Shown: positions 55,045 to 63,203, numbered from the stretch's first letter. The stretch: 64,000 nucleotides of DNA from Lysinibacillus boronitolerans JCM 21713 = 10a = NBRC 103108 (GCF_000772935.1 NZ_JPVR01000079.1:62001-126000), one strand, 5' to 3'. Notes: generated by a model from the sequence alone, not told the origin. Numbers and translations: made by a program.

Positions 55045-55755
55045 TTACGTCTTAAGTTTACACTGTCCATCAGCACATGCCGATTCTCCATTACCATTTA
55101 TCTTTACTGTTGGCTGAATACCAGCTATTTCCGCAGCTTGATGCAAAGTCCGCACAAACACTTCATTCGGCTCAGCCCCTTTAATACCATAACGGTTTTC
55201 AAATACAAAGAACGGTACACTTCGCACGCCAAGTTGCTGTGCTTCATAGCGATCCTTGTCTAGCTCTTCACTAAAATCAGTTGAAGCTAATATTCCCTCC
55301 GCAGCTTCTCTATCCAAATCTAATTGCGCAATAACTTTTAATAAGAATTCATCTTTATTTAAATCTTCACCATCTTTAAAATAACCAGCCATTAGTAATT
55401 CAGTATATGCTGTCGCTTTACCAAATTGCTGCGTCCATTTAGCTAAACGATGCGCCGTTTCTGTATGTGCCGTTTTCATCTTAGCAAAATTATAATGTAA
55501 ACCAACTTCCGCTGCTCTCATAGCTATACCCTCAACCATTTCTTCCGCTTCTTCAAGCGTAACATCATATTTTTTAGCCAACGCCTCATAAAAAGATGGT
55601 GCATTCACTTTCGGGGTATCTGGGCTTATTTGAAATGCTTTATATTCTATTTCCACTAATCCTGTATAGCCTGCGATGTCAATCGCCCGTTCAAGTTCTT
55701 GCTTACCAATATAACAAAATGGACATGTAAAATCAGAGAAGACTTCAATTTTCAT
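55045..55755 (-). CDS. FrnE-like DsbA family oxidoreductase
   Basis: 236 residues from ATG 55755 (AAGGGG at 8 nt). The thioredoxin-fold start MKIEVFSDFTCPFCYIGK carries a CPFC redox pair (C12/C15), with the cis-proline region RSVPFFVFENRYGIKGAEP near 175. There is no signal peptide, so it is cytosolic, as in FrnE. It ends in a short tail with two more cysteines (ACADGQCK) that could bind metal or act as a resolving pair. It lies 13 bp after the TauE gene in the sulfur cluster, which suggests handling of persulfide or disulfide substrates. Confidence 0.85.
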   Translation of the reverse strand: MKIEVFSDFTCPFCYIGKQELERAIDIAGYTGLVEIEYKAFQISPDTPKVNAPSFYEALAKKYDVTLEEAEEMVEGIAMRAAEVGLHYNFAKMKTAHTETAHRLAKWTQQFGKATAYTELLMAGYFKDGEDLNKDEFLLKVIAQLDLDREAAEGILASTDFSEELDKDRYEAQQLGVRSVPFFVFENRYGIKGAEPNEVFVRTLHQAAEIAGIQPTVKINGNGESACADGQCKLKT

Positions 55756-55768
55756 TACCATATCCCCT

Positions 55769-56545
55769 TTATAATATATCCATCCAAATTTTAATAGCTG
55801 TTGCTAATATAAGAACCGCTAAAATAATTTGTAGGAATTTTGTATTTAACTTGCCCCCTATTCTCGCACCTAGAGGAGCAGCTATTAGACTAGATACAAT
55901 CAAGATGAGCGCTGGATAATATTCTACTTGCCCAGTCATTAATTTACCAATGGTACCTCCTATTGAGGAGATAAACGTAATAGCAAGGCTTGACGCAATA
56001 GTCATACGAGTAGGAATTCCTAAGACCACAAGCATGATTGGTACTAATAAAAATCCACCAGCTGCCCCCACAATCCCGGAACCGATACCAACAACGAAAG
56101 CTAATAGGACCGCCAATGGTTTATTAAATGTAACAGCCTGCATTGGTTTATCATCAATTTGCTTTTTCGGAATGAACATCATCACAGCTGCAATTAATGC
56201 AAGAATTCCATAGACAATGTTAATACCCGACTCTGATAAAAATTTCGAACCGAAGCTACCTACAAAGCTTCCCGTTAATATGGCGCTCCCCATATAGATA
56301 ATGAGTGATTTATTTAAATACCCACCTTTGCGATAGACCCAAACACCTGAAAGAGCAGCAAAAAGCACCTGAATCGCACTTATCCCTGACACCTCATGTG
56401 CCGAAAAGGCCGCAAACCCTAGTAATGGCGGTATATACAGTAGCATTGGGAAATTAATGATGGCACCGCCAATACCTAACATCCCCGATACAAATGAACC
56501 GAGAAAACCAATAAGTAAAATGGTTAAGATCCATGCAATATCCAT
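55769..56545 (-). CDS. TauE/SafE-type sulfite/sulfur-anion permease
   Basis: 258 residues with seven or eight helices. The first repeat has [23 protein letters not shown] and the second [20 protein letters not shown], the glycine-rich pattern of TauE/SafE proteins. Members export sulfite, sulfoacetate or related anions, or bring in thiosulfate. In S. aureus a TauE protein is part of the cst operon, which fits here. It follows tusA after 80 bp that include a weak hairpin, and is coupled to the dsbA-like gene. Confidence 0.88.
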   Translation of the reverse strand: MDIAWILTILLIGFLGSFVSGMLGIGGAIINFPMLLYIPPLLGFAAFSAHEVSGISAIQVLFAALSGVWVYRKGGYLNKSLIIYMGSAILTGSFVGSFGSKFLSESGINIVYGILALIAAVMMFIPKKQIDDKPMQAVTFNKPLAVLLAFVVGIGSGIVGAAGGFLLVPIMLVVLGIPTRMTIASSLAITFISSIGGTIGKLMTGQVEYYPALILIVSSLIAAPLGARIGGKLNTKFLQIILAVLILATAIKIWMDIL

Positions 56546-56587
56546 TTATTTTTCCTTCTTTCTAGCTGTATTCAATAAAAGGAAAGA

Positions 56588-56616
56588 AGGGTTGTTCTAC
56601 TGTAATAGACAACCCT
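56588..56616 (-). terminator. Weak hairpin between tusA and tauE
   Basis: AGGGTTGT pairs with ACAACCCT over a 13-nt loop; the minus-strand tail is TCTTTCCTTTT. It may be a partial terminator that lowers expression of tauE-dsbA. Confidence 0.45.
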
Positions 56617-56625
56617 CAATCAGCC

Positions 56626-56853
56626 CTATGCTTTCTGAATGAAAAATGTAATGACGCCAGCCTCTTCAGATTGATCTAAAATGATATGACCTCCAGCTTT
56701 TGCCCAAGCAGGAATATCCGCTAAAGCTCCTTTATCTGTCACCTGAACTTCTAAAACTTCCCCAGGCTTTAGGGTATCTATTGCTTTTTTTGTCTTCACA
56801 ATAGGCATTGGACAAGAAAGGCCTTTTGCATCTAGTTGTAAACTTGATTTCAT
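56626..56853 (-). CDS. tusA: TusA-family sulfur carrier protein
   Basis: 75 residues; of two adjacent ATGs, the second (56853) is better spaced from AAGGAG. The fold is complete: LDAKGLSCPMPIVKTKKAI with sulfur-carrying cysteine in the CPMP motif, LEVQVTDKGALADIPAWAK and a final strand. TusA proteins accept persulfide sulfur from rhodaneses and pass it on. It lies in the CstR operon after the persulfide dioxygenase and the small ORF. A second TusA domain is fused to a rhodanese at 58588. Confidence 0.93.
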   Translation of the reverse strand: MKSSLQLDAKGLSCPMPIVKTKKAIDTLKPGEVLEVQVTDKGALADIPAWAKAGGHIILDQSEEAGVITFFIQKA

Positions 56854-56865
56854 CATAATCTCCTT

Positions 56866-56970
56866 CTACTCGGCAAAGGTTGTAAGCGATTTTGCCGGTT
56901 CATCTTGTTTTATATCTTCATGCGCCTTCAATTCCCGAAATTTACAGGCATACTCATTGCACTTTAGCAT
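56866..56970 (-). CDS. Candidate 34-residue protein with a cysteine pair
   Basis: An ATG frame of 34 codons exactly fills the gap between the dioxygenase stop (4 bp away) and the tusA ribosome binding site (stop TAG abuts AAGGAG). The product begins MLKCNEYACKFRELKAH, with two cysteines four residues apart, then a charged tail. The gap-filling fit and the cysteines in a persulfide operon argue for a real gene. Its own ribosome site is weak, so it would depend on coupling with the gene before it. No family is recognised, and a chance frame is possible. Confidence 0.5.
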   Translation of the reverse strand: MLKCNEYACKFRELKAHEDIKQDEPAKSLTTFAE

Positions 56971-56973
56971 GTT

Positions 56974-58101
56974 TTATCGTACTGCACAGCGATTTGGTCC
57001 AATTTCCATTTCTGTTTGCTCATCTAACCCAGGTGTTATTTTCCCCATATTCACCTGACGAATTTCCTGATAAGCATTGGGCTGTGGAGGTAATTCATCT
57101 GTTACCACACGTCTAAATTCTTCTTCATCTTGAATATTTAATCCATGGTTTTGTACAAATAAATCCCCTAGTCGTTTCGCAACCGTTCCATCTTCATTCA
57201 GCTCATCAATAATCATAAAATGTGCCGGTAAGACAATAAGTTCATCAGACAATTCTCGATAACGCTTGTAAAGCGTATCCCGTAAATCTCCAACCCAATC
57301 ATCAGCAAGGCCAGCTAAATCAGGACGTCCGATTGAATCGATAAATAAAATATCTCCCGTTAATAAATATTTGCCGTCAACAACAAATGAAGTAGAGCCT
57401 ATCGTATGACCAGGAGAATAGATCGCCCCTACATCTATTTTTGATGCACCGATTTGAACAGTCGTGCCATCAACTAATGGTGTATAGTGGAACACAACTT
57501 CCTCAGCGTCCTTAGGTGGCAAATAATAGGTTGCGCCTGTCATCTCTGCGATATGGCGCCCACCTGAAATGTGATCAGCATGTAAGTGTGTATCAAAAAC
57601 ATGTTTAATTTGGACATTTTTATGTTCTGCAAAGGTTATAAACATATCTGTAAAACGTACAGCATCAATAATAGCTGCTTCACCTTCAGAAAGGACCATA
57701 TAAGACAGACAACCCTTTCCTAAACGAACAAACTGGTAAAGCTCACCACCGCCTGTTAAATCTCCTATTTTGACTGGCTCTAAATATTCGCTCCAGGATT
57801 TCATACCTCCTGCTAAATAGGCAACCTCAATACCTGCCTCAGCTAACATTTCAGCGACCATTAAAGACGATCCTTCTTTTGCACAAACGACTAAAACTTC
57901 TTTATCAGTTGGGATATTTGGTAAAATATTATCAATACCATCTAACAGTTCAAAATAAGGTATATTTAAATACTCAAAGCGATGTCCGTCGATTTTCCAA
58001 TCTTCGAATGCATCCGCATTACGAACATCTAAAATAAATAATTCCTCATTATGAATAACCTTTTTAGCTACTTGTGACGCACTCCATTTTTGAATTGACA
58101 T
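56974..58101 (-). CDS. Rhodanese-persulfide dioxygenase fusion (CstB/ETHE1-like)
   Basis: 375 residues from ATG 58101, which follows GGGGG at a good distance; an in-frame ATG at 58116 lies inside the operator. A rhodanese domain comes first (about 8-108; C73 in VVCAKEGSS), then a metallo-beta-lactamase dioxygenase domain (about 120-330): THLHADH (H172, H174, D176, H177), GHT with H232, GD at 250 and LPAH near 300. ETHE1-type enzymes oxidise glutathione or CoA persulfide to sulfite. In S. aureus CstB the dioxygenase comes first and the rhodanese last; here the order is reversed. Confidence 0.9.
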   Translation of the reverse strand: MSIQKWSASQVAKKVIHNEELFILDVRNADAFEDWKIDGHRFEYLNIPYFELLDGIDNILPNIPTDKEVLVVCAKEGSSLMVAEMLAEAGIEVAYLAGGMKSWSEYLEPVKIGDLTGGGELYQFVRLGKGCLSYMVLSEGEAAIIDAVRFTDMFITFAEHKNVQIKHVFDTHLHADHISGGRHIAEMTGATYYLPPKDAEEVVFHYTPLVDGTTVQIGASKIDVGAIYSPGHTIGSTSFVVDGKYLLTGDILFIDSIGRPDLAGLADDWVGDLRDTLYKRYRELSDELIVLPAHFMIIDELNEDGTVAKRLGDLFVQNHGLNIQDEEEFRRVVTDELPPQPNAYQEIRQVNMGKITPGLDEQTEMEIGPNRCAVR

Positions 58102-58107
58102 CTCTTT

Positions 58108-58124
58108 TACCCCCATTGGTATTA
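58108..58124. promoter_or_regulatory. CstR-type operator 3
   Basis: TACCCCCATTGGTATTA carries the TACC/GGTA half-sites just upstream of the dioxygenase start, which implies an internal regulated promoter. Confidence 0.55.
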
Positions 58125-58140
58125 TATTTATGTTTTTTAT

Positions 58141-58165
58141 AGCGGAGAGGGGTATCCTCTCCGCT
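58141..58165. other. Strong hairpin without U-tract, inside the CstR operon
   Basis: AGCGGAGAGG pairs perfectly with CCTCTCCGCT (10 bp, 5-nt loop) between dsrE and the dioxygenase gene. On the transcribed strand it is followed by ATAAAAAAC, not U-rich, so it looks more like an RNA stability or processing hairpin than a terminator. Confidence 0.6.
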
Positions 58166-58174
58166 TTTAGGACA

Positions 58175-58570
58175 CTAGAATGTAAGTGACGGTGCTGCGT
58201 CTTTCGCGAATTCTAGGAACGTTACGGCTCCTCCCACTTCAATACCCTCAATGAAATCTTCAGTAGTTAAACTCATTACATCCATTGTCATCTGGCAAGC
58301 AATAAATTTCACACCTAATTCTTGTGCCATCTCTACTAGTTGAGGGATAGCTGGCACATTTGCTTTTGTAAAACCTTCAGCATAATGTTCTGCTCCAGCT
58401 GGCATTGGTAATGCATGCATACCTTGCTTATGAATTAAATTCAAACCTTCAAATGTAAAGAAGATCGCTACCTCTTTCTCAGAAGCTGCTGCTGCAGTTG
58501 CGATATTAAACACCTTATACGCATCAAATAAACCACCGTTACTTGCAATAATTGCTACTTTGTTCGACAT
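58175..58570 (-). CDS. DsrE/DsrF-like sulfur carrier protein
   Basis: 131 residues of the DsrE2 type: [36 protein letters not shown] (pattern) and the conserved cysteine C92 in [11 protein letters not shown]. DsrE-type proteins carry persulfide sulfur between rhodanese, TusA and downstream enzymes. In S. aureus CstA a DsrE domain is fused to rhodanese and TusA; here it is a separate gene 18 bp behind the TusA-rhodanese fusion. Confidence 0.9.
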   Translation of the reverse strand: MSNKVAIIASNGGLFDAYKVFNIATAAAASEKEVAIFFTFEGLNLIHKQGMHALPMPAGAEHYAEGFTKANVPAIPQLVEMAQELGVKFIACQMTMDVMSLTTEDFIEGIEVGGAVTFLEFAKDAAPSLTF

Positions 58571-58587
58571 AATAAAATTCCTCCAAT

Positions 58588-59136
58588 TTAAATGTTTTTT
58601 GTTAAATCGCCTGACCAGGATGTCATACCTGGTAGTACGTTAAATACTTTCGTAAAACCATGTGAAGCCAGCTTTTGCGCAGCCATGTCACTGCGTTTTC
58701 CAGTACGACAAATAACATATATCTCCTGCTCTTTATCAAGCTCAGAAAGTCGCGTCTCCAGTTCGCCCATTGGTATCGATTTTGCTCCCGCAATATGCCC
58801 AAAAGCGAATTCTGTTTCCTCACGTACATCAAGAATTAATCCTTTACGACTTGTGATTTGCTCTAAATCAATTGTTTGATCAAACATCATTTCTTCTATT
58901 TGGTCGTTTGTACATTTACGAATATAATGTTTCAGTACACAATCATCTTCTAAAGTACCAATATACTGATGACCTACAGTTTCAGCCCATGCTGCAATAT
59001 CAGCTTTTGACCCTTTATCTGTCGCAGCTACTTCTAAAATTTGACCATCTACTAAATCAGCCATCGCTTTTTTTGTTTTCACAATCGGCATTGGGCAAGA
59101 AAGACCCTTGGCATCTAGCTGAAAATCCGCCTTCAT
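58588..59136 (-). CDS. TusA-rhodanese fusion (CstA-like sulfurtransferase)
   Basis: 182 residues from ATG 59136; GGAGG lies 11 nt upstream, and an ATG at 59154 would place that site inside the gene. TusA domain first (C14 in GLSCPMP, about 1-75), then a rhodanese (about 85-180) with active C143 in VICRTGKRSD. Joining the donor and the acceptor of persulfide sulfur on one chain suggests internal sulfur transfer. Together with the following dsrE gene it carries the three domain types of S. aureus CstA. Confidence 0.92.
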   Translation of the reverse strand: MKADFQLDAKGLSCPMPIVKTKKAMADLVDGQILEVAATDKGSKADIAAWAETVGHQYIGTLEDDCVLKHYIRKCTNDQIEEMMFDQTIDLEQITSRKGLILDVREETEFAFGHIAGAKSIPMGELETRLSELDKEQEIYVICRTGKRSDMAAQKLASHGFTKVFNVLPGMTSWSGDLTKNI

Positions 59137-59152
59137 AATTTTCTCAACCTCC

Positions 59153-59173
59153 ATATACCTACAAGGGTATTAT
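59153..59173. promoter_or_regulatory. CstR-type operator 4
   Basis: ATATACCTACAAGGGTATTA has ATACC/GGGTAT half-sites and overlaps the region just before the TusA-rhodanese start. Confidence 0.65.
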
Positions 59174-59199
59174 TTTACTCAAAAAAATATAGCAATAAT

Positions 59200-59499
59200 C
59201 TATAACTGTACTTTACCCTCCCAAGCTAACATACCACCAGTCATGTTAGTTACATTAAAACCATTACTTTCTAATATTTGAGTAGCTCGAGCACTTCGTC
59301 CACCTGATCGACAAACCATAATATACGACTCTCTCTTATTTAATTCATGTAATCGAAACTCTAATAAACCTAGCGGGATATGAATAACGCCTGGGATGTG
59401 ACCAGCCTCCACTTCATCCACCTCTCGCACATCAATAAGATTCAGCTTCTCTCCTTGCTCCATCGTTTGCTGAACTTCTTTGGCTGTAATTTCTTTCAT
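59200..59499 (-). CDS. Single-domain rhodanese
   Basis: 99 residues, one complete rhodanese domain: LIDVREVDEVEAGHIPGVIHIPLG near residue 21 and the active loop CRSGGRS with C63. It transfers sulfane sulfur to thiol acceptors. ATG after AGGAGG. It lies 11 bp after the membrane-anchored rhodanese gene in the CstR operon. Confidence 0.92.
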   Translation of the reverse strand: MKEITAKEVQQTMEQGEKLNLIDVREVDEVEAGHIPGVIHIPLGLLEFRLHELNKRESYIMVCRSGGRSARATQILESNGFNVTNMTGGMLAWEGKVQL

Positions 59500-59510
59500 T
59501 TTTTCTCCTC

Positions 59511-59852
59511 CTAGTATGCACTCATTCCACCACGAACATTGGAAACACGCTCAAAGCCTTGCTTTTTCAGTTGCTTACAAGCCTGACTACTTCGCATGCC
59601 ACTCTGACAAATAACTATGATCTCTTTATCCTTCGGTAGGTTTTCAAAGCTCGATCCAAGCGGAACATTTTTAAATTGCGAGATATGCCGACCTTTATAC
59701 TCAGCAGGCGTGCGTACATCGATAAATATCTTATCCTTATCATTCAGCATATCTTTTAATTGGGCTGTAGAAATTGATCGAACGCCCTTCGCTGGCTTCA
59801 TTCGCCAAAAGAAAAAGGCTGCGACAAGCACAATAATAATCCATATTTCCAT
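59511..59852 (-). CDS. Membrane-anchored rhodanese
   Basis: 113 residues. One N-terminal helix (about 2-16) followed by a short basic stretch (RMKPAK), which places the rhodanese domain (about 25-113) on the cytosolic side. The active loop is CQSGMRS with C82. ATG behind GGGAGGA. Anchoring may let it receive sulfur from a membrane enzyme or carrier, perhaps TauE, but that is inference. Confidence 0.88.
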   Translation of the reverse strand: MEIWIIIVLVAAFFFWRMKPAKGVRSISTAQLKDMLNDKDKIFIDVRTPAEYKGRHISQFKNVPLGSSFENLPKDKEIIVICQSGMRSSQACKQLKKQGFERVSNVRGGMSAY

Positions 59853-59870
59853 AGGATCAGTCCTCCCTTT

Positions 59871-59889
59871 TATACGATTATGGGTATAT
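59871..59889. promoter_or_regulatory. Candidate CstR operator 5
   Basis: TATACGATTATGGGTATAT keeps the outer ATAC/GTAT and one GGGTAT half. It is an imperfect site between cstR and the anchored rhodanese gene. Confidence 0.4.
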
Positions 59890-59894
59890 CTTAG

Positions 59895-60155
59895 TTATCG
59901 ACTTTTCACGACCAAATCCATTGCTTCCTGGATAGCAGCATTCATTTTTTCAGCATTACCTTTAGCAGTCGATACACAATCTAATAAATTTTCACTTACA
60001 ATGACACCAATCGTCCGATCAACAGCAGAACGCACGGCAGATAGCTGTGTAATCACATCTTTACAGCTTTGACCTTCTTCCATCATGCGTAAAATACCGC
60101 GCATTTGACCTTCCATACGTTTCACACGATTTGCAGTGTTTGGACCATATGCCAT
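59895..60155 (-). CDS. cstR: CstR-type persulfide-sensing repressor (CsoR family)
   Basis: 86 residues, the CsoR all-helical fold: NRVKRMEGQMRGILRMMEEG, then C31 in SCKDV and C60 in NLLDCV. The copper-sensing CsoR triad would be Cys-His-Cys; here the His position holds N56, so copper binding is unlikely and the two-cysteine CstR mechanism (inter-subunit di- or polysulfide bridges at C31/C60) fits. It autoregulates from the palindrome at 60208-60228 and probably controls the operators noted through 51997. Confidence 0.93.
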   Translation of the reverse strand: MAYGPNTANRVKRMEGQMRGILRMMEEGQSCKDVITQLSAVRSAVDRTIGVIVSENLLDCVSTAKGNAEKMNAAIQEAMDLVVKSR

Positions 60156-60207
60156 TCTGTTACGCCCCCTTTCAAAACGGTTGAGTGAACTTCCTTACGA
60201 GATACAT

Positions 60208-60228
60208 ATTATACCCCTATAGGTATAT
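60208..60228. promoter_or_regulatory. CstR operator 6, autoregulatory
   Basis: ATACCCCTATAGGTAT (60211-60226) matches the ATACCCC-type CsoR/CstR palindrome, 53 bp before cstR. Confidence 0.8.
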
Positions 60229-60339
60229 TGTCAATATGAAAGCTTCAAACTTTTTTATAGGGCTAAAATTCAGGGGCACAATGTTCTCCTCATTTCTTTA
60301 ACCCCATCCATCTGCTTCCTTATTATTTCAATAAAAAAA

Positions 60340-60369
60340 CCCTGCTACGAGTTATTACTCATAGCAGGG
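60340..60369 (-). terminator. hmp terminator
   Basis: CCCTGCTA pairs with TAGCAGGG over a 14-nt loop; the minus strand continues TTTTTTTATTG. Confidence 0.82.
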
Positions 60370-60378
60370 AAATCATTT

Positions 60379-61545
60379 TTATTTAGCTAATTGCATGGCT
60401 GGTCCAAAGAATTCATAGTGAATCTTCTCATCTTTCACGCCAATTTCCTGTAAATTTTTAATAACCGCTTCCATAAAGCCTACAGGGCCACATACATAAA
60501 CATCTGCATTATCAGCTACTTTTTCAGCTAATAATTCTTTTGTAATAAGCTTGTCTTCATCAGAGTATAAAGCTGTATAGGATGCATTTGGTAATACATT
60601 TACTTTCTCTTGAATGTCATCACTAAACGCTACAACTTTCTCATTACGAGCACATTGGATAAAGTTCACTTCATTCACTGCGTTATCATTTAAAGATTGC
60701 AGCATACTGTTTAAAGGTGTTACACCGATACCACCACTCACAAATGTAATTGGCGCATCCGTTTCTTCTAGCACAAATAATCCAGCTGGGGCACTTACAT
60801 CCACTAAATCTCCAACCTGTAAGTGATCGTGAATATAATTCGACACTTTACCATTTGGCGTATGATCGCTTTCTCGTTTCACCGAAATACGATAGCCATC
60901 TTCTGCACTTGCTTGAGAAAGTGTGTATTGGCGGTTCATTAAATACTCTTCTCCTGGCACTTTCACTCGGATAGAGATGTATTGACCTGGTTCATAAGTT
61001 GGTAGCGGTGATCCATCTTCGTTTACAAAATAAATAGAAGTTACTAAGTCACTTTCCACAACTTTTTTCGCCACTTTTAATGGTTTAAATAGACGCCATC
61101 CACCATTGTTCTCAGTTTTTTGGTATAACTCTTCTTCTACTTGAATGAAAATATCTGCGATAACGCCATATGCCTCAGCCCATGCACCAATAATATCATC
61201 TGTTGCTGCATCACCAAGTACTTCTTTAATCGCTTTTAATAAGTTTTCACCCACGATTGGGTAATGTTCAGGTAAAATTCCTAAACTACGGTGTTTATGT
61301 GCAATAAGCATTACTGCTGGTAAAATTGCTTCTAAGTTTTCAATATGAACTGCTGCAGCGTAAACAGTATTAGCTAATGCTGTTTGCTGACGACCTTGTT
61401 CTTGGTTCGTGTGATTAAAAATATTTAGTAATTCTGGATGAGCTTGAAACATATTTTTGTAAAACGTCTTTGTGATTTCAACACCGTGAACTTCTAATAC
61501 AGGTACTGTTGCTTTAATAATTTGAATTGTTTCTTGTTTTAACAT
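60379..61545 (-). CDS. hmp: Flavohemoglobin, nitric oxide dioxygenase
   Basis: 388 residues from ATG 61545, giving [18 protein letters not shown]; upstream in-frame ATGs run into the operators. The globin domain (about 1-137) has [17 protein letters not shown] and the proximal histidine in IAHKHRSLG. The ferredoxin-reductase part has the FAD-binding RQYTLS near residue 205 and NAD-binding [11 protein letters not shown] near 267. Hmp turns NO to nitrate with oxygen. It is divergent from nsrR, with two NsrR-type operators between. Confidence 0.95.
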   Translation of the reverse strand: MLKQETIQIIKATVPVLEVHGVEITKTFYKNMFQAHPELLNIFNHTNQEQGRQQTALANTVYAAAVHIENLEAILPAVMLIAHKHRSLGILPEHYPIVGENLLKAIKEVLGDAATDDIIGAWAEAYGVIADIFIQVEEELYQKTENNGGWRLFKPLKVAKKVVESDLVTSIYFVNEDGSPLPTYEPGQYISIRVKVPGEEYLMNRQYTLSQASAEDGYRISVKRESDHTPNGKVSNYIHDHLQVGDLVDVSAPAGLFVLEETDAPITFVSGGIGVTPLNSMLQSLNDNAVNEVNFIQCARNEKVVAFSDDIQEKVNVLPNASYTALYSDEDKLITKELLAEKVADNADVYVCGPVGFMEAVIKNLQEIGVKDEKIHYEFFGPAMQLAK

Positions 61546-61601
61546 ATCGCTTACCATCCTTTCGTGATTACAATATAACGCTTTCATTCTCTTAAAGCAA
61601 T

Positions 61602-61620
61602 ATATAAAATACATCTTTAA
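61602..61620. promoter_or_regulatory. NsrR operator 1
   Basis: ATATAAAATACATCTTTAA shares AAATACATCTTTAA exactly with operator 2, 40 bp away. It lies 57 bp before hmp. Confidence 0.65.
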
Positions 61621-61636
61621 CAAAATAGACATATTT

Positions 61637-61655
61637 GATGTATTCTAAATACATC
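61637..61655. promoter_or_regulatory. NsrR operator 2
   Basis: GATGTATTCTAAATACATC is a perfect 8-3-8 palindrome of the Bacillus NsrR type, between hmp and nsrR. Confidence 0.8.
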
Positions 61656-61735
61656 TTTAAAAATAGGTTGAAGATATTATACTTCAATGTAAAAATGCTA
61701 TAATTATTATGAATTATAGAAAGTAGGGTGTTCGG

Positions 61736-62173
61736 ATGCGCTTAACTTTATACACGGACTACTCTCTGCGCACACTTATTTATTTAGGCGCAAAGGAAGA
61801 TGGTCAATTATCAACTATTCAAGAGATCTCAGATGCTTATAATATATCGAAAAACCATTTAATGAAGGTGACACACCAGCTTGGCTTATTAGGCTATATT
61901 GAAACTATTCGTGGACGGGGTGGTGGTATTCGCCTAGCCATCGATCCAAAAACCATTACTATTGGTGAAATTGTGCGTCATACAGAAGAAGATTTTCATC
62001 TTGTAGAATGTTTCGATAAAGAAAATAACCTATGTAAAATAGCTCCTGAATGTCAGCTAAAAGGTGTGCTGTATGAAGCTTTGCAAGCCTATTTGAACGT
62101 GTTAGATCAATACACCTTGGACGATTTCCTTCATTCCAAGGAAAAATTAATGGCTCTACTGCTTGGTAAATAA
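61736..62173 (+). CDS. nsrR: NsrR, iron-sulfur nitric-oxide-sensing repressor
   Basis: 145 residues, Rrf2 family. Winged helix from MRLTLYTDYSLRTLIYLG, recognition helix ISKNHLMKVTHQLG, wing TIRGRGGGIRLA. Cluster cysteines are C92, C100 and C106, the NsrR spacing. NO destroys the cluster and releases DNA, so hmp is induced. ATG after GTAGGG. The divergent hmp arrangement is classical. Confidence 0.93.
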   Translation: MRLTLYTDYSLRTLIYLGAKEDGQLSTIQEISDAYNISKNHLMKVTHQLGLLGYIETIRGRGGGIRLAIDPKTITIGEIVRHTEEDFHLVECFDKENNLCKIAPECQLKGVLYEALQAYLNVLDQYTLDDFLHSKEKLMALLLGK

Positions 62174-62209
62174 AAATACCCGCTCAACCTTTGTTGAACG
62201 GGTATTTTT
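62172..62209. terminator. Bidirectional terminator
   Basis: AAAAATACCCG.TCAAC pairs with GTTGA.CGGGTATTTTT between nsrR and the convergent GNAT gene. Confidence 0.92.
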
Positions 62210-62222
62210 TTATGAAGTTTGC

Positions 62223-63203
62223 TTATAATTGCTTTGTAAAGAAAATCATATCCAATGCACGAATACCATTTTCATAAATTGGTTCTGGGTAATGACGGAA
62301 GAAATCCTTTTCAATAGCCTCCATGCGAAAGCCTACTTTTTGATAAAAAGCGATATTATCAATACTAGAGTTCGCCGTTCCAACCAATACTACCTGATAG
62401 CCTTCCTTACGGCACTTTTCAGTAAGTTGTCGTAATATCTCTTTGCCTATTCCCTTCCCTTGATACTTGGTTTCAATAGCAAGATTCTTCAATTCAATTG
62501 TAGTGTCAGATTGAGGAATGACTAATGCCACTCCCACTAGCAGTTCTCCACAATTAATTTTATATAATGTACCCTTATCTAAATATTTCCGAACCGCTAC
62601 CTCACTTTCATCCGCTAATAAAAGCTGGGGTAAAAAAGCTTCTCGGTTTCCTTCTACCTTTTCTAGGGATGTTCGATAACGGACATAGTCTTCTCGTTCA
62701 AAAACATTTAACACACATGGTTGCTTTTCCTTCACTTCTAACCACGAATGCTCCTCAGGATAATCTTTTTCCACCCCTAATCGAACAAAAGGTAGTTTTT
62801 CTTGGGCTTTTTGTGAACGGATATTAACCTTCCGTGCTCCTGCAAATACACGTAATAATCCTAGTTCAAAAAAAGCAATATCTAAGATAGCCTTTTTTGC
62901 TTCAAGATTATAGCCCTTTCCCCAAAATTGATAGCCAAGCCAAGAGCCGATATGACAGCTCTTTTTATGACGATCAATAAACATTAATGATGTCACACCA
63001 ATGACTTGCCCCTCCTCATCTAAAATCACACGAGGAACGGTCTTACCTTCTTCTTCATCTATACGTTCACGCTTAATAAAATGAATCGTGTCTTCTACCT
63101 TGCCAGCAGGTAAGCCAAGGGCATCTCGAACCTGTGGCATAGAAGACAACGCATGCATAGCCTCGGCATATTTGATATCGTGTCTCACTAAAGTTACCGT
63201 CAT
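62223..63203 (-). CDS. Tandem GNAT acetyltransferase fusion
   Basis: 326 residues holding two GNAT domains. The first (about 1-165) is RimJ/RimL-like, with IGSWLGYQFWGKGYNLEAKKAIL near 85. The second (about 185-326) resembles YvbK: LAIETKYQGKGIGKEILRQL near 243 gives a canonical acetyl-CoA loop (QGKGIG), and FYQKVGFRMEAIEKDFFRHYPEPIYENG is nearly the YvbK ending (pattern only). The first loop (FWGKGY) is less canonical. Substrates are unknown. Monocistronic. Confidence 0.85.
   Translation of the reverse strand: MTVTLVRHDIKYAEAMHALSSMPQVRDALGLPAGKVEDTIHFIKRERIDEEEGKTVPRVILDEEGQVIGVTSLMFIDRHKKSCHIGSWLGYQFWGKGYNLEAKKAILDIAFFELGLLRVFAGARKVNIRSQKAQEKLPFVRLGVEKDYPEEHSWLEVKEKQPCVLNVFEREDYVRYRTSLEKVEGNREAFLPQLLLADESEVAVRKYLDKGTLYKINCGELLVGVALVIPQSDTTIELKNLAIETKYQGKGIGKEILRQLTEKCRKEGYQVVLVGTANSSIDNIAFYQKVGFRMEAIEKDFFRHYPEPIYENGIRALDMIFFTKQL

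Noticed and set aside
55756-55775. A further CstR operator before the dsbA-like gene
   Set aside because: The sequence ATATCCCCTTTATAATAT lacks the paired ATACC/GGTAT halves and is better explained as the ribosome site.
59895-60155. Copper-sensing CsoR
   Set aside because: The copper-ligand histidine is replaced by Asn56 and the neighbours are sulfur genes, not copper exporters.
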